This document shows, piece after piece, positions 44,401-52,390 of a stretch of 64,000 nt of DNA. The DNA comes from Oscillatoriophycideae cyanobacterium NC_groundwater_1537_Pr4_S-0.65um_50_18 (GTDB lineage Bacteria; Cyanobacteriota; Cyanobacteriia; Elainellales; Elainellaceae): NCBI GenBank assembly GCA_016208305.1, contig JACQYI010000064.1, positions 1 to 64,000 on the forward strand, read 5' to 3'. Position 1 is the first letter of the stretch; each line of letters starts with the position of its first letter. The notes below the pieces were generated by a model that saw only the letters and a list, made by a program, of their open reading frames with translations, did no database searches and was not told the origin of the DNA. Position numbers and translations under genes: made by a program.

Positions 44401-46152
44401 ATTAATTTGGCGGAGCGCCGTAGCCGATCGCTTACGTTCTAGTTCAGCCGCTGCTCGGATGGCAAAGATGCGTAGCAGCGCCTCGGCGCGTGCCAGATCC
44501 GCAATCGGTTGAGTGTGCATAATGCAGAGAACGCCAATGGCTGCGCCCTTTTGATCATGCATGGCCACACCCACATAGCTTTCTGCCTGTAGCTGTTCCA
44601 GTACGGCGATGTTGGGATAGATTTCTCGAATCTGGCTAGGGCAAACATAGACTCCATGTTCTAGAGCTTGAGCGCAAGGGGGAATTTCAGCGAAGTCATA
44701 GCTGCTTTTAGGCTGGAATGATTCGATCGACCAGCAGGCAAGGGGGCTGAAGGTCTGAGAACTGCTTAGCTCTGAGACTCCTACATAACAAACTCTGAGC
44801 GCCTCGACCAAACTCTGCACCAGCACCGGAAAGAAATCTTCCCCGATAGCGGAGGCCGTTCCTTGCAAGATAGTTTCTAGCGCCGCCTCTGTGCGTTTGC
44901 GATCGCTAATATTTACCCCAATGCCCAAAACCCCATACTCATTGCGCTCAGGTAGCCAAATCGGCTGTTTTTGCCACTGGAGCCAGGTAAACCCGTCATG
45001 TTCTGGCTCAACGGCTTCTTCGGCAATAAATAGACCTTGCTGATTGTGAATCACCCAGTGGTTTTGCTCAGCGAACAAATTGACTCTTTCTGTAGGGAGA
45101 TTAAAGTCTTCTAGCTTTTTGGCCAAGATTTCTTCAACGGTCACGTTATGGAAGCTGGCGATCGCCTGATTGGCCAGCACATAACGTTCTTCTTTGTCTT
45201 TGATAAAGATTAGGTTGGGGTCGGTGTCAATGACAGCTCGCAGAAACTCTTGCTGCTGCTGGAGTTTGGCCTCGCTTTCGGCAAGGGCTAGCTCTGCCTG
45301 CTTGCGATCGGTAATGTCGATGATTAGCCCCATTACTTGAACTAACTCGTCTGCTTCATTGCGTACTCCATACCCTTTGCCGCTGAGCCAGTGCAGGCTG
45401 CCGTCGGGGTGCACCACGCGATATTCAATGTCAATCTCAGATGCGTTTTTTAGAGAATGGGCGATCGCTTGCTCAATGCCCTCTAGGTCATCTGGATGAA
45501 TGCAGTTGCGCCATGACTCGTAGCTGGCTTGATAGTGTTTAGGAACGATGCCCAACAATCGCTGAGCATTGTCATCCCACACGACATTGTTGGTGGCAAT
45601 ATCCCACATCCAACTGCCCACATTGGTATACTCCAGCGTGGTCTTGAGTCGCGCCTCTGGCTGCAAAGGTACCCTAGACAAAGATTCCTCAAGCTGCTCA
45701 GACTGGCGATCGTCAAGGGCTGAGCCTGTCCTAGGCTGAATCATCAACATGGCGCTATCGGCAGTTCCTGTTGCACTTGCCCCACCCTCTGCCCGAATCA
45801 CTTTAAGACATAAAGGACGATCGCCAAGGCAGACCTCGTAGCAACTCTCAGCCTGTTCCGCAGGAGAAGACAAAATAGCGCCAATGGAGAGTGGCGTTGA
45901 TCCCGGAATCGTCAGCGCCAAGACCTCTTCAAGTAAGGGGTGAGGTAGCGCCCGATGCGCGCAATGGGTCAGGCGATCGAATGCGGCATTGCACCATTCA
46001 ATACGCCCCTGAGGGTTGACCCAAGCGATCGCATCTTCCACATGCGCCAGCGCCAGTTTCATCTGGTTGAATGTGGTCTGGTTGAGAGTGATCTGACTGA
46101 GAGGGGTCTGAAGCGGTTGAATCAGCTCAGAGGGTTCAGCATGATTATGCAT
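41479..46152 (-). CDS. Seven-PAS/GAF hybrid sensor histidine kinase with degenerate receiver
   Basis: 1,557 residues, no obvious membrane segment. Order by eye: degenerate PAS (about 30-130), PAS/PAC (about 165-285), PAS (about 300-420), GAF (about 425-570), a short coiled coil, then PAS at about 605-735, 745-865, 870-1000 and 1010-1135, most ending in a DITDRK-type PAC motif. HisKA follows with His1161 (MSHELRTPLNS), then HATPase_c (NLLSNAIKFTPEG, DTGIGIAPED, GTGLGL). The final receiver (about 1413-1540) has Asn1456 in place of the phospho-accepting Asp and an insertion containing ERDIQERDIQEREIQ. The receiver Lys in IKP is kept. Many PAS/GAF modules suggest several sensed signals (light, redox, ligands); none can be named. 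Confidence 0.9.
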   Translation of the reverse strand: MHNHAEPSELIQPLQTPLSQITLNQTTFNQMKLALAHVEDAIAWVNPQGRIEWCNAAFDRLTHCAHRALPHPLLEEVLALTIPGSTPLSIGAILSSPAEQAESCYEVCLGDRPLCLKVIRAEGGASATGTADSAMLMIQPRTGSALDDRQSEQLEESLSRVPLQPEARLKTTLEYTNVGSWMWDIATNNVVWDDNAQRLLGIVPKHYQASYESWRNCIHPDDLEGIEQAIAHSLKNASEIDIEYRVVHPDGSLHWLSGKGYGVRNEADELVQVMGLIIDITDRKQAELALAESEAKLQQQQEFLRAVIDTDPNLIFIKDKEERYVLANQAIASFHNVTVEEILAKKLEDFNLPTERVNLFAEQNHWVIHNQQGLFIAEEAVEPEHDGFTWLQWQKQPIWLPERNEYGVLGIGVNISDRKRTEAALETILQGTASAIGEDFFPVLVQSLVEALRVCYVGVSELSSSQTFSPLACWSIESFQPKSSYDFAEIPPCAQALEHGVYVCPSQIREIYPNIAVLEQLQAESYVGVAMHDQKGAAIGVLCIMHTQPIADLARAEALLRIFAIRAAAELERKRSATALRQINQELEARVAQRTQELVQFQKDLQKQTHLLQAILDNIGDGLVVTDLEGQFLVFNPAAHRILGIGAEVVSYDKWAEHYGVYLDDRLTLCPVDNLPLMRAIRGEAADNVEIFICNSQRPQGIWLDITIRPFHDPSGQIVGGVMAFRDITSKKEIDEALRQREQEFRTLVENSPDLIIRFDRQNRYCYVNPKLEKETGISAAELIGKTPSEAGFPAPLTTKWTEVIQRTFATAAEQTLDYELDLPRGRKVASARCIPELDDEGAVQSVLVVASDITDLKQTEALLRESEAQLRAIFESAPIAIGLADVVTHRHIQRNAAHRALFGYDDDEMSDLTIENITHPDDFAADLLQINQLLAGEVSQFQRQKRYIRKNGELLWGNLTCTLIRSASNRPLFIMGMIENITDRQQAEHKLLIVQEQLFIAQERLHHLLSSSPGIIYTATPSGALDGDLTLTFISTNVMQILGYELWECLDTDFWINGIHPDDVPLFITAEQEMLRQGQATCEYRFRHKNGSYRWLYDQTKLVQDEGGYPLERIGSWMDISDRKAAEAQLRQTNERLAITNVELARATRLKDEFLANMSHELRTPLNSILGLSEVMQEGAFGTLTDKQRQFLSIIQSSGKHLLELINDVLDLAKIEAGMLDLHIAETSIHSLCEASLTLIRQQANQKNISLTCTLSDNLGTLQVDERRMRQALLNLLSNAIKFTPEGGSVVLAVQENPSQSSLSFSIIDTGIGIAPEDMGKLFQTFVQLDSSLSRHYEGTGLGLVLVKQIVEMHGGQVTVSSETGQGSCFKVTLPWKTPNNRELLQDGSVLESLPKLEPSPLAQPRLLLADNDLDSVATLTDYLQTRGFEIILAQEGADMVQRAIAQHPHLVLVNVQMPKVQESNSPERDIQERDIQEREIQAVELDGLEAIRQIRARLAQIPIIALTDGAPSEEQQKSLLVSANDYLIKPVRLKQLADLIQQQIEPLKTQQKPIE

Positions 46153-46339
46153 AATTGCAGGGTCAGCCTATTTAAGGTCAGCCATTGTAATCGATTATTC
46201 TTAAGGATTTAAAGAAATTACGGCAGTTAAGTTCAATATAGGGAATATGGGGTAAGAAAGTGGAGGTAGGGAAGGGTAGATGTAGCATAAGTTCTCTACT
46301 CCTTTATTTCTGTATTCATTCATTGACTGATCCATCCCT

Positions 46340-46939
46340 ATGCCTTCTGTTTCTCTGGTTGATCTCATTGCAGCGGCTCAATTGGGCGATCGCCTCATCA
46401 GCTTCCCAACGGATACGTTGCCTGCTTTGGCAGCACGGCCTCAACAGGCCAGTCTGATCTTTACGGCAAAACAGCGTAGCCTAACAAAGCCGCTGATCTT
46501 GATGGCAGCAGAGGCGGCAGACCTATGGCCGTACGTGCGGGGCAGTGAGGCGGAGATGGCAATTTGGCAGCAGGTTGCCGATCGCTACTGGCCTGGAGCG
46601 CTAACGTTAGTGTTGCCCGCTAGCGATCGCTTGCCACCGGGTATCAACCCCACCGATCCGACCACTGTTGGCCTAAGGGTGCCCCACTGTGCGATCGCTT
46701 GCCACATTTTGTCTCAGACTCAGCCGCTTGCGACCACGAGCGTTAATCGATCGGGAGAGCCACCTTTGCAAACTATGACAGAAATCAATGCTCAGTTTCC
46801 TGAAGTCTTGACTCCTTCTCCTAAAGACCTGTCATTATTCAGTGTGCCCTCTTGCGAAGGACAGCCCTCGACAGTGGTGAAGTGGGTCGGCAAGGGCTGG
46901 GAGATCTTGAGGCAGGGTCGCATCCAGTTTGAAGCTTGA
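46340..46939 (+). CDS. Sua5/YciO/YrdC-family protein (threonylcarbamoyl-AMP synthase-like)
   Basis: 199 residues. TsaC/Sua5 proteins make threonylcarbamoyl-AMP for the t6A37 modification of ANN-decoding tRNAs. Marks: SFPTDTLPALAAR at about 21-33, KQRSLTKPLILMAA, RYWPGALTLVL, TVGLRVPHC and ATTSVNRSGEPP. Cyanobacteria often have more than one YrdC-like gene, so this may be the t6A enzyme or a paralogue. Single-domain length. Confidence 0.85.
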   Translation: MPSVSLVDLIAAAQLGDRLISFPTDTLPALAARPQQASLIFTAKQRSLTKPLILMAAEAADLWPYVRGSEAEMAIWQQVADRYWPGALTLVLPASDRLPPGINPTDPTTVGLRVPHCAIACHILSQTQPLATTSVNRSGEPPLQTMTEINAQFPEVLTPSPKDLSLFSVPSCEGQPSTVVKWVGKGWEILRQGRIQFEA

Positions 46940-47170
46940 GGCTGTTTGCTGATGGGCAGTACGAGGTGAAGTGTCTTTTCCCAATCCCTGTTGCCAATAA
47001 ATCCAATAGAAAAGGTGTGACTCATGAGTAGGGTGAACGTTGCCCACCCTACTCATGAGCTGCTTAGATCAGCTTCAAGCTCAGATTCAGTTCCAGACGG
47101 TGAAAGCCTAGACCGTGAAAGCTTTACTGAAGCCTCGATGCTAGGTCAAGACACTACTTAGGCTAAGACA

Positions 47171-47284
47171 CTACAGATTAAATTGATTTCCACGTTTGTA
47201 CTGAAAGTAGGCAGCGACAAACAAACCCGCTAGGGTGATAGGAACTAAACCCAAGACAATTCCCACAAGTAATGGCTCAACCAC
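47171..47284 (-). CDS. petG: Cytochrome b6f complex subunit 5, PetG
   Basis: 37 residues from a GTG start (47284) with GGAG 8 bases upstream. One membrane helix: begins [20 protein letters not shown] and ends [14 protein letters not shown], matching the PetG pattern (VEPLL-GIVLGL ... LAGLF-AAY-QYKR). PetG is a small hydrophobic subunit of the cytochrome b6f complex in the thylakoid membrane, needed for its assembly or stability. It is too short for common ORF cut-offs and is easily missed. Divergent from cytM, 327 bases between the start codons. Confidence 0.95.
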   Translation of the reverse strand: MVEPLLVGIVLGLVPITLAGLFVAAYFQYKRGNQFNL

Positions 47285-47611
47285 AGTGCTATCTCCTTAT
47301 CTGTTATTAGAATCTTATCAAACTTACAGACAGTACCCGTTGCTTAACGGTTTTTATTCTTTTATCATAATTCTTGATTGCTTTCAGATCGGGATCTAAT
47401 CTGACGAAGAATTTTGCTAAATCCCTCAAAATGGCTGATTAGCAAGGGTTTAAGAGATCACAAGCTTGAGAAGCGCTAAGAGCGATCGAGCAAACACGGT
47501 TTCCATCTAGGCTGAAAGCTTAAAATAAGCTTAGCTTCAACGTGAAGTAAGTTAAATTCTTGAATCATATTGTTAGTTCTATGCTCTCTTCCTACTTTGA
47601 CTAAAGCGCTT
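47285..47611. other. petG-cytM divergent intergenic region
   Basis: Roughly 300 AT-rich bases that must hold promoters of both cytochrome-related genes. TTATTAGAAT/ATTCTTGATT-like words occur but no defined operator could be picked. Confidence 0.45.
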
Positions 47612-47983
47612 TTGAACAATCAGATTACAGAACCTGGTCTTTTGCAAAAAGCTGTCCTAACGATATTGGCAGTCATTTTGGCGATCGCAGTAACGGCTTT
47701 GGTAGTTTATCAGGTTCGGCGTGCAGACCCCTACACTCAAAGCGTCTTGTCACTGACGGGCGACTCCTCACAAGGGCAAATCATTTTTCAGCTGAATTGC
47801 GCTGGCTGTCATGGGCTGGGGGCTGATGGCTTGGTTGGGCCAAGCTTACATCATGTCTCTGCTCGCAAATCTCGTTCTCGAATTATTCATCAGGTGATTA
47901 GCGGTGAAACGCCTCCGATGCCGCAATTTCAGCCCGATAGTCAAGAAATGGCGGATTTGCTGGAATACCTAGAGGGCTTATAG
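47612..47983 (+). CDS. cytM: Cytochrome cM (CytM), membrane-anchored c-type cytochrome
   Basis: About 123 residues if begun at the TTG at 47612 (NNQITEPGLLQKAVLTI), which agrees with the DNQIT-type N-terminus I know for CytM; an upstream TTG at 47570 would add 14 residues. Neither start has a strong ribosome site. One uncleaved membrane anchor (residues about 12-35) precedes a class I cytochrome c domain: VLSLTGDSSQGQIIFQLNC, heme motif CAGCH, and PPMPQF holding the axial Met. CytM is induced under cold or stress in Synechocystis and influences respiration and photosynthesis under heterotrophy. Confidence 0.88.
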   Translation: MNNQITEPGLLQKAVLTILAVILAIAVTALVVYQVRRADPYTQSVLSLTGDSSQGQIIFQLNCAGCHGLGADGLVGPSLHHVSARKSRSRIIHQVISGETPPMPQFQPDSQEMADLLEYLEGL

Positions 47984-48190
47984 AATCTCTGCTGAGTTGG
48001 GGAACTTGAACCCTTTTCTGAATGTCTACTGAGATATAGTCCGAAACTGAATGATTCTTCTGCGGCTTCTGGCCTGTGGCAAACTGGGCAATCTGAGCAG
48101 CCCGGTCGAGAAATCAACAGTTTTGTGCGGGGGGTGCAGGTTCTAGTTGTGCATCCTCGACAGTTGCATTTCTTAAAAGAGGATTTTTCC

Positions 48191-49450
48191 ATGACTCACG
48201 TTCGCTCCTGGCAGTCAGGTGCTGCTTTGTTGACTGCGCTGATGTTTACAGCCGGTGCAGCAGCTCCACTGGTGATTCAAGCTCCAGCTCAGGCTCAAAC
48301 CGTTACTTTTTCTGATGTTTCTTCTGATTATTGGGCTAAAGGATTTATCCAAGAGCTTGCCAATCGTGGCATCCTCAGCGGTTTTCCGGATGGCAGCTTC
48401 CGCCCTAACCAGCCTGTGACCCGGTCACAGTTTGCGGCTATGGTGCGGCAGGCGTTCCGCAAATCTCCGATTCGTCCGGCTGTGTCCTTTACGGATGTGC
48501 CCGAAACCTATTGGGCGATCGGTGCAGTTCGAGAGGCTTACACAACGGGCTTTATGTCGGGTTTCCCAGAAGGTAACTTTTTGCCAGATGCCAACATCTC
48601 GCGATCGCAGGTCTTGGTTTCTTTGGCAAATGGCATGGGTTATGCCGCCAATGGCTCGGTTGACGGCACGCTGCAAGTGTATAGCGATGGTAGCGCCATT
48701 CAAACTTGGGCACGCCCCAGCATTGCGGCTGCGACCGAAAAGAAGATTGTGGTGAACTACCCCAACGTGCAGACCCTTAATCCTAACCGCGATGCCACCA
48801 GAGCAGAAGTTGCTGCGGTGATCTACCAGGCTTTGGTTAACGCCGGACAAGTCAGCGCCATTTCTTCTCCCTATGTCGTTAGCCAAAGCACGGTGGGCAA
48901 TCCCTCGAATGGTGGCTCACAGGCTGCGGTGCAGATTCCAGCCGGAACCACCCTGCCCATGCGCTATGAAGCCGCAGAAAAAATTCTGATTTCTCTTGAA
49001 GAACCCGATCCGGTGCCTGTGACGCTGACGACTGCACGCGATGTCGTGTCGTCGAATGGCAGAGTCTTGATTCCTGCTAATAGCCGCGTTTCTGGCGAAC
49101 TGCGGGTTGTGGATGGTGGCGCACAGTTCTATGCTCAAGAGATTGTGTTGCCCGATCGTACACGGGTGGCTCTCAGCGCTACTTCTCAAATTGTTCGCAC
49201 GACTGAGCAGGTGCGCAAGAGCGCCAATCTGCTAGAAGTGTTGGCGGGCAGTGTGTTAGGCGCGGGCGCTGCTGCTGGAGTGTCGGCAGTGACGGGCGAT
49301 CGCACCATCACTGCTGAAGAAGTTCTGGGGGGCGCAGGTGCTGGAGCACTGGGCGGTTTGTATCTGGGTCGCAACGAAATTACGCTGATTTCTATTAGCC
49401 CTGACACCGATCTAGATGTGACGCTAGATGCGCCGCTGGTGATTCGCTAG
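48191..49450 (+). CDS. SLH-domain surface protein with TrbI-like C-terminal domain
   Basis: 419 residues from the ATG at 48191 with AGAGGA upstream; the frame is open 22 codons further. A signal peptide (about 1-35, ending APAQAQ) is followed by three S-layer homology repeats (about 38-95, 100-160 and 165-220; each with FSDV/FTDV and GFPDGSFRPN or equivalents) that anchor to the envelope. From about 250 the C-terminus (IPAGTTLPMRYEAAEKILI, RVLIPANSRVSGELR, Gly/Ala-rich GAGAAAGVSAVTG) resembles the VirB10/TrbI-type beta-rich domain. Terminator at 49650. Confidence 0.85.
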   Translation: MTHVRSWQSGAALLTALMFTAGAAAPLVIQAPAQAQTVTFSDVSSDYWAKGFIQELANRGILSGFPDGSFRPNQPVTRSQFAAMVRQAFRKSPIRPAVSFTDVPETYWAIGAVREAYTTGFMSGFPEGNFLPDANISRSQVLVSLANGMGYAANGSVDGTLQVYSDGSAIQTWARPSIAAATEKKIVVNYPNVQTLNPNRDATRAEVAAVIYQALVNAGQVSAISSPYVVSQSTVGNPSNGGSQAAVQIPAGTTLPMRYEAAEKILISLEEPDPVPVTLTTARDVVSSNGRVLIPANSRVSGELRVVDGGAQFYAQEIVLPDRTRVALSATSQIVRTTEQVRKSANLLEVLAGSVLGAGAAAGVSAVTGDRTITAEEVLGGAGAGALGGLYLGRNEITLISISPDTDLDVTLDAPLVIR

Positions 49451-49814
49451 GGTCTAGCGTTTGATCTAGTGATTCATCTAGCCCTACTGATTTTCTAGCC
49501 CTGTTTAAGAGGTTCTCGATCTCCTTAAAAATGGCTTCAACTTAGGTTTTCATGGGGACGATACCCCAAATGAACTGGAGTGTGGGATGAGGGGACGCGA
49601 TCGCTGCGACTGAGATCGAGATAGAGGGAGCTGCGAAAGCGACATAAGGTTGAGCCGATCGTAAAGATTGGCTCAATTTTTTATCTTTAAACTTAACCTA
49701 AAATTTCCCCTGAATCAGAGTCAATAGAATCTATGAGCGGTAGTCCTCTAAGGATTACTTTCACTGGGCAATAGCTCATCTTGATTTCACTCAATTCTGC
49801 GAAGAGGAGCATCC
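49451..49814. other. Intergenic region with terminator
   Basis: About 360 bases between two plus-strand genes; holds the terminator at 49650-49682 and then promoter space for the gamma-carbonic-anhydrase-like gene. Confidence 0.55.
49650..49682 (+). terminator. Rho-independent terminator of the SLH gene
   Basis: Stem TTGAGCCGATC (49650-49660) with GATTGGCTCAA (49666-49676), one G-T pair, 5-base loop, followed by six T. About 200 bases past the stop. Confidence 0.85.
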
Positions 49815-50975
49815 ATGCTGAGGTTGAGGATCAAAGAAAGATTTAGGGTTTCGCTACTGCTGGGACTCATGGTGGGTCTACTGGCTTGGGGAACTGGCGC
49901 GATTGCCTCTGAAGGCAGCAGCCTGACAAATGTCTCTAGCCCCATTTTGGTGGCAGTGAACTCCAGTTTCGTTAGCCCTTTAGTGGAGCTATTTGGCAAT
50001 GTGGCGATCGGATCAAGAAGCTTTATCGCCAGCAATACGAGCGTTCGCGCTGATCCAGAAACGCGAATTTGCATTGGCAGCGAAACCAATCTTCAAGACA
50101 ATGTTTTTTTCTTGGCTTTAGATAATACTCCGGCTCCCGCATCTCCTTGTGCTTCTACCTCTAGTAGCACAGGTGAAAAGGTTAGCATTGCTCACCAGGC
50201 CGTGATTAAAAATTCTCGAATTGGAAATTTTACCTTTGTCGGATTCAATGCCCACTTGAGTAATGTAGTGCTAGAAGATGGGGCGTTTGTTTTGCATGGT
50301 GCTAGGCTGGAAAATGTCACGATCGGCAAAGATAAACTAGTGCCTATTGGGGCTGTCATCACTACGCAAGCCGCTGCCGACGCGCTTCCCTTGAAGACAG
50401 AAGCCAATGCCGATTTTCAAAATGAAGTTTTGGAAGTCAACGAAGAATTTGCAGATGACTACAGCGCCCTCTATAACAGCGACGGTTATCACGCGGTAAC
50501 AGGAATCACCCCTGCACCCGCGACTTCCTGGAATGCGACGCCCGTTAGCCCTCAGCTTGGCGAAAACATTGAGCTAGATGAGTTTGTGCGTATTGTGGGT
50601 GATGTGCGGCTAGGACGCAATAGCAGCGTTGGCCAGCGAACCTCCATACGTGCCGATGAGGGTTCTCCCATTGTTATTGGTGAGAAGGCTCATATAGAAG
50701 ATCGGGTGACGTTTCATGCGCTAAAAGGCACTAATATCCGCATCGGTAACGGCCTGAACACTTCTGATAACGTTGTGTTTCACGGGCCTTTGCAGGTGGG
50801 AGATGGTTTGACGATCGAAGATAATGCCATTCTTTTTCGCTCTACGGTGGGCAACAATGTCTCGATTGGTACAGGGGCGATCGTGGTCGGCGTTAATTTG
50901 CGCGATGGTGCCCAAGTTCCTGCCGATGCCCGAATTACGACTCAAGAGGAGGCGGATCAACTTCAGACAATTTGA
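49815..50975 (+). CDS. Exported tandem gamma-carbonic-anhydrase-like protein
   Basis: 386 residues with GAGGAG before the ATG. A signal peptide (about 1-31) leads to two left-handed beta-helix domains, about 55-180 and 250-370, each starting with the R-A-D motif (RADPETRICIG and RADEGSPIVIG). Compared with Methanosarcina Cam (zinc ligands His81, His117, His122), the N-half keeps only the His117 equivalent (His127 in VSIAHQAVIK) and has Leu100 and Lys132 at the others; the C-half keeps His81 and His122 equivalents (His301 in VTFHALK, His323 in VVFHGPL) but has Asp318 for His117. Periplasmic or lumenal by its signal. Alternatives: a structural hexapeptide protein without activity. A Pcp-like gene follows 24 bases later. 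Confidence 0.85.
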   Translation: MLRLRIKERFRVSLLLGLMVGLLAWGTGAIASEGSSLTNVSSPILVAVNSSFVSPLVELFGNVAIGSRSFIASNTSVRADPETRICIGSETNLQDNVFFLALDNTPAPASPCASTSSSTGEKVSIAHQAVIKNSRIGNFTFVGFNAHLSNVVLEDGAFVLHGARLENVTIGKDKLVPIGAVITTQAAADALPLKTEANADFQNEVLEVNEEFADDYSALYNSDGYHAVTGITPAPATSWNATPVSPQLGENIELDEFVRIVGDVRLGRNSSVGQRTSIRADEGSPIVIGEKAHIEDRVTFHALKGTNIRIGNGLNTSDNVVFHGPLQVGDGLTIEDNAILFRSTVGNNVSIGTGAIVVGVNLRDGAQVPADARITTQEEADQLQTI

Positions 50976-50999
50976 GGCGATAACCAGAAACCCGATCGC

Positions 51000-51485
51000 A
51001 TGACACAGATCTTGCTAACTTCGTTTGTGACCTGGGCTGTTGGGCAAACCTCTAATGCTGCCGATGACCTGTTGCTAGAGATTCTGCAAAACAATCCGCC
51101 GCCTTCGCTGGCCTTCTTGCGAGGATTGCCCGTTAACCTGCCTGTGGCTAAAGATCTGACGATCGCTAAAATTCAGCAGCTTCAGCCTCAGGCAGTCGTT
51201 CTCTGCGGCATGGCTGAATCTCGCGACAGGCTTAGCGTCGAATCTAACGGGGTGCGTGGCGATCGCCAGATTTATACCGCTTTTGATTTGCCGACCCTGA
51301 CCGCAGATTTACCCATGACCGATATCAGCGCTAATGCAGGCCGTTTTGTTTGCAATAGCCTGTACTATGCCATCCTGAGCGCGGCCTATCCCTGTGTTTT
51401 TGTGCATGTGCCTGTGCTGACGATGGGAAACCGTAGGGCGATCGTCAGCGATTTTCGGCAGATTCTAGATAGGCTGATCCGGTAA
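51000..51485 (+). CDS. Pyroglutamyl-peptidase I (C15)-like protein
   Basis: 161 residues, shorter than the usual ~215 of Pcp. The catalytic Glu-Cys-His arrangement is present: Glu81 (RLSVES), Cys118 (AGRFVCNSLYY) and His136 (VFVHVP). The first residues TQILLTSF and the segment VVLCGMAESR fit the family fold. It would remove N-terminal pyroglutamate from peptides if active, but missing segments may alter specificity. No signal peptide, so cytosolic. It lies 24 bases after the carbonic-anhydrase-like gene and is probably co-transcribed. Confidence 0.8.
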   Translation: MTQILLTSFVTWAVGQTSNAADDLLLEILQNNPPPSLAFLRGLPVNLPVAKDLTIAKIQQLQPQAVVLCGMAESRDRLSVESNGVRGDRQIYTAFDLPTLTADLPMTDISANAGRFVCNSLYYAILSAAYPCVFVHVPVLTMGNRRAIVSDFRQILDRLIR

Positions 51486-51505
51486 AAAAGGGCACAGATT
51501 CCTCT

Positions 51506-51532
51506 GTGAGAGGGGTGCGAAGCGCCCCTCAC
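51506..51532. terminator. Hairpin between convergent genes
   Basis: Imperfect stem GTGAGAGGGGTGCG / CGCCCCTCAC with a short loop, 20 bases after the Pcp-like stop and 20 before the channel gene stop. Likely shared terminator. Confidence 0.55.
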
Positions 51533-51550
51533 AAAATTAAAGCTTTGTTG

Positions 51551-52390
51551 CTACTCTTGCGCCTGCTGCTCTTGCGCCTGCTGTGACGGAAGTTCACAAG
51601 CATCTCCGACTTTGACGATCGGTTTGCCGCAGAGCTTGCAGAAGCGGGCATCGGTATCATGGGCAGTGAATCCGCAGTTGGCGCAGAGGGTGGCAACGAT
51701 ACTGCGCTTGGATGTGCCGACGAGCTGCTTAATTAAATCACCTACCTGCCAGGGAATCAGCCCAATTCCGGTCAAAATCATCATGACGGCTAGCAGCCTT
51801 CCTGGCTGGGAAATAGGCGTAATATCTCCATAGCCCACGGTCGTCATGGTGGCTACGGCAAAATAAACGGCATCTAAAAAGGTCGCGAAGGCATTGGGAT
51901 TAACGGAATGCTCGACCTGATAGATTAGCCCTGAATAAATAAAAATAATGCTGAACAGCGTAAACAAAATGCGCACTAAGATAGCGCTGTCTTCGCGGCT
52001 GACATAGCCAAAAATGGTCTTGCCTTCGACATAGCGCAGCAGCCGCAAGATCCGAAACCAGCGAAAAATCCGAATGAAGCGAATATCGATCGCTGTAAAC
52101 AAAAAAGGCAGGATGGCGACCAAATCAATTAAGGCATAGAGGCTAAAAAAATAGCGCAGCCGATGTTCTGCACTCCACAGCCGCAAAAGATATTCTGCGG
52201 TGAAAATGGCTAGGATGATCTGGTCAAGCAGATCTAGCGAAACGCGAACAGCGCTAGGAAGCCTGTAGGTAGCTGCGACAAAAATGGCAGAAGAGAGCAG
52301 CACCAGACCTGCGATCGTGAGATTTGTGGCTTTGCCAAAGGTCGTCTCGATATCTTCTAGGTAAAACCTGACTTTTGCTTGCAATTCCAT
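51551..52390 (-). CDS. Voltage-gated-type potassium channel with C-terminal zinc ribbon
   Basis: 279 residues. Six membrane segments of the S1-S6 type. S4 carries Arg at regular spacing (IRFIRIFRWFRILRLLRY at 103-120), and the pore loop has the K+ selectivity filter TVGYGD at 184-189. After S6 comes a short cytosolic tail with CANC (236-239) and CKLC (251-254), a four-Cys zinc ribbon, then QQAQEQQAQE at the very end, encoded by a short direct DNA repeat. Role: K+ conductance controlling membrane potential or osmotic response; the zinc ribbon may be a sensory or assembly module. Confidence 0.9.
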   Translation of the reverse strand: MELQAKVRFYLEDIETTFGKATNLTIAGLVLLSSAIFVAATYRLPSAVRVSLDLLDQIILAIFTAEYLLRLWSAEHRLRYFFSLYALIDLVAILPFLFTAIDIRFIRIFRWFRILRLLRYVEGKTIFGYVSREDSAILVRILFTLFSIIFIYSGLIYQVEHSVNPNAFATFLDAVYFAVATMTTVGYGDITPISQPGRLLAVMMILTGIGLIPWQVGDLIKQLVGTSKRSIVATLCANCGFTAHDTDARFCKLCGKPIVKVGDACELPSQQAQEQQAQE

